A DNA stretch of 64,000 bases from Paenibacillus athensensis (GTDB lineage Bacteria > Bacillota > Bacilli > Paenibacillales > NBRC-103111): positions 620,001-684,000 of the forward strand of contig NZ_MYFO02000001.1 of assembly GCF_004514475.2 (NCBI RefSeq), written 5' to 3'. The stretch's first letter is position 1, and the number at the start of each line of letters is the position of its first letter. A model generated the notes under the pieces. The model did no database searches. It was not told the DNA's origin and saw only the letters and a program-made list of their open reading frames with translations. Below, one piece after another: positions 62,414 to 64,000 of this stretch. The position numbers were made by a program, and so were the translations under genes.

Positions 62414-64000
62414 TATGCGAGGCTTGCTTCCGCTTCGCGCTCCGGCTGCAACCGTTCCGTCAATTGGTCGGTAAGCCGACATCCAAGCCCGCTGATGGAT
62501 AGCCCGCTCAGTAAATCGCCCACCATCGGCGCTTGGGTAAATTCGCTCAGCAGTCGGTTGCGCAGCTTGATCGCCATCATCGAATCGAGCCCGATTTCCG
62601 GCAGCGATTTGCTTGTATCAAGCGCATTGGCTTCAAAATGCAGCAATTCGGCGACAATTCCGGCGAACCGATCCGCTACCAATCTTTGGCGCTCCGCTTC
62701 CTCCAGCGGTTGCAGCAGCTCCAGCCAGTCGATTCCGCCTGAAGTGGAATCCGCAGTTGCGGCTCCCTCCTGTTGATCCAACAGGTTCAACAGCGCAATA
62801 TCGGGATACAATCTGCGTACAGCCCGCCATTCCGCAGAAAGCACCGCAACCTGAGCGCAATCCTGACCGCTCAAATGCTCCAGCAAATGCCGGCCTTCGC
62901 CCGGCCGGATACAGTCGATGCCGTTTTCCTGAAAATGCGCCGTCAAATTGAGCCGGTCCACCATTCCTTCCGACCACGGTCCCCAGTTAATGCTCATGGC
63001 TGGCAGACCGAGCGACCGACGATGGAATGCCAGTGCATCCATAAACGCGTTGCCTGCGGCGTAATTGCCTTGACCCGGCGGCGGCAGCAGCGCGGCAAGG
63101 GAGGAATACAGGATGAAAAATTCCAGCGGCTGATCAATCAAAGCCCGATGCAGCCCCCATGCCCCCTTGACTTTGGGATCGTAAGCCTCGTCAAAGCCGG
63201 CCGCATCCATTTGTGCCAGCAGCGTGTCCTTGAGCGTTCCGGCACTGTGAATGACGCCGCAAATCGGCGGGTTTCCGTTGAGCGTGTAAGCGTCGATATA
63301 GGCATGCAACGCTGCTTCGTCAGCCACATCCAGACGAACTACCTGCACATCCACCCCAGCAGCTTCCAGCTCGCGCACGAATGCGACGCGCTCCGCTTCC
63401 GCGCAGTCCGTTTGCAGCAGCGTCCAGTCACGACGCTCGGGCAACCCGCTGCGCCCAAGCAGCAGCAAGCGCCGCGCCCCTCGTTCCGCCAGCAAGCGCG
63501 CCGCTTCCCGCCCCAGCGCGCCAAAAGCGCCTGTAACGAGATAGGCCCCTTCCGGCCGGCAGCGCATGGGCAGCGCGCCGGCCGTGACCGCAGATGCCAT
63601 CTGCATACGCAGAACATAACGCTGCCCGTTCCGGTAAGCGATTTGATCCTCTACAGCAGCTTCTCGGCCGCTTACGAGTTCGTCGACAAGCTGGCGAGCA
63701 GACGAACCTGCATCTGCTGCCGGATCAAGATCGATATTCGCTCCCCAGTAGCCGCGATACTCCTGCTGCCCGATAGCCCGGCCCAATCCCCAAGCCGCGG
63801 CTTGAAAAATGGCTTGCGCTTCGGCAACGCCTTCTCCGCTTGACGGCTTGCTGTCGAAGCCTGCTCCCTGCTGTGCACCGTGCGTTACGCACCAGACTCG
63901 CAGCGGAACGTGCCGTCTGGCTACGCTCTGCATCGTATACAGCAGCGAATGGCAACCAAGCGTCCGGATTTTTTCCCAATGCGCGTTCTCCGGCTTATCC
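62413..64000 (-). CDS. Modular type I polyketide synthase, 3' end (KR-ACP), cut by window edge
   Basis: About 529 visible residues at the C terminus of a large synthase; the frame stays open to the window edge. The first part (WEKIRTLGCHSLLYTMQSV) is the end of a KR structural subdomain. The catalytic ketoreductase has NADPH motif YLVTGAFGALGREAARLLAE, then IHSAGTLKDTLL, the Ser of ILYSSLAALL and the Tyr of QGNYAAGNAFMDAL, so it looks active. An acyl carrier protein near the end has the phosphopantetheine serine in EIGLDSMMAIKLRN. About 40 residues follow, with no thioesterase, so this subunit must hand its chain on or be released by another protein. Likely specialised metabolism or lipid synthesis. 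Confidence 0.92.
   Translation of the reverse strand, partial: DKPENAHWEKIRTLGCHSLLYTMQSVARRHVPLRVWCVTHGAQQGAGFDSKPSSGEGVAEAQAIFQAAAWGLGRAIGQQEYRGYWGANIDLDPAADAGSSARQLVDELVSGREAAVEDQIAYRNGQRYVLRMQMASAVTAGALPMRCRPEGAYLVTGAFGALGREAARLLAERGARRLLLLGRSGLPERRDWTLLQTDCAEAERVAFVRELEAAGVDVQVVRLDVADEAALHAYIDAYTLNGNPPICGVIHSAGTLKDTLLAQMDAAGFDEAYDPKVKGAWGLHRALIDQPLEFFILYSSLAALLPPPGQGNYAAGNAFMDALAFHRRSLGLPAMSINWGPWSEGMVDRLNLTAHFQENGIDCIRPGEGRHLLEHLSGQDCAQVAVLSAEWRAVRRLYPDIALLNLLDQQEGAATADSTSGGIDWLELLQPLEEAERQRLVADRFAGIVAELLHFEANALDTSKSLPEIGLDSMMAIKLRNRLLSEFTQAPMVGDLLSGLSISGLGCRLTDQLTERLQPEREAEASLA

Overview
The window looks like chromosomal DNA of a Paenibacillaceae member (Paenibacillus or a close relative; genus is an inference). 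The gene order matches the Bacillus subtilis block rnhB-ylqG-ylqH-sucCD-dprA-topA-trmFO-hslVU-codY-fla/che-sigD-rpsB-tsf-pyrH-frr-uppS-cdsA-dxr-rseP-proS-polC-rimP-nusA. Moderately high GC, many GTG/TTG starts and an archaeal/eukaryal-type prolyl-tRNA synthetase fit that family. Almost every gene lies on the minus strand; the only real plus-strand gene is a frameshifted comM.

Reading in the direction of transcription (high to low coordinates): (1) 64000-62197 holds the 3' end of a modular type I polyketide synthase (ketoreductase plus acyl carrier protein), a probable chemoreceptor (MCP) remnant fused to its stop codon, and a strong terminator. This looks like the edge of accessory DNA placed where rbgA is expected. 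(2) 62078-53771 is a housekeeping segment: rnhB, a FliK-like protein overlapping a FlhB C-domain paralogue (FlhX), yraN, a 14-bp tandem array of 26 in-phase copies, comM on the plus strand with a frameshift, a small zinc-ribbon protein, and sucC-sucD. (3) 53683-46117 holds dprA, topA, trmFO, hslV, hslU and codY; the xerC/codV gene usually found between trmFO and hslV is absent.

(4) 45863-14681 is one large motility/chemotaxis operon: flgB-flgC-fliE-fliF-fliG-fliH-fliI-fliJ-motE-fliK-flgD-(TIGR02530-type gene)-flgG-flbD-fliL-fliM-fliY-cheY-fliO-fliP-fliQ-fliR-flhB-flhA-flhF-flhG-cheB-cheA-cheW-cheC-cheD-(144-aa membrane protein)-sigD-fapA-(112-aa)-(205-aa SwrB-like)-(165-aa membrane protein). 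Many genes overlap by 1-11 bases. The operon builds the basal body, export gate, ATPase, C-ring and hook-length system, the chemotaxis phosphorelay, the polar-number GTPase/ATPase pair and sigma-D. A terminator-like hairpin sits between flgG and flbD inside the operon, and a terminator ends it at 14646-14680.

(5) 14431-1 is translation, membrane and replication housekeeping: rpsB, tsf, pyrH, frr (each of rpsB, pyrH-side and frr followed by a hairpin terminator), uppS, cdsA, dxr, rseP, proS, polC, then rimP and the start of nusA. The rimP-nusA pair has a strong sigma-A promoter and a stable hairpin in its leader.

Most of the window is conserved and ordinary. The parts worth a second look are the PKS/MCP junction, the 14-bp array, the FliK-like/FlhX pair outside the flagellar operon, the broken comM, the lineage-specific tail of the motility operon, and hairpins in the rimP-nusA leader and inside the fla/che operon.
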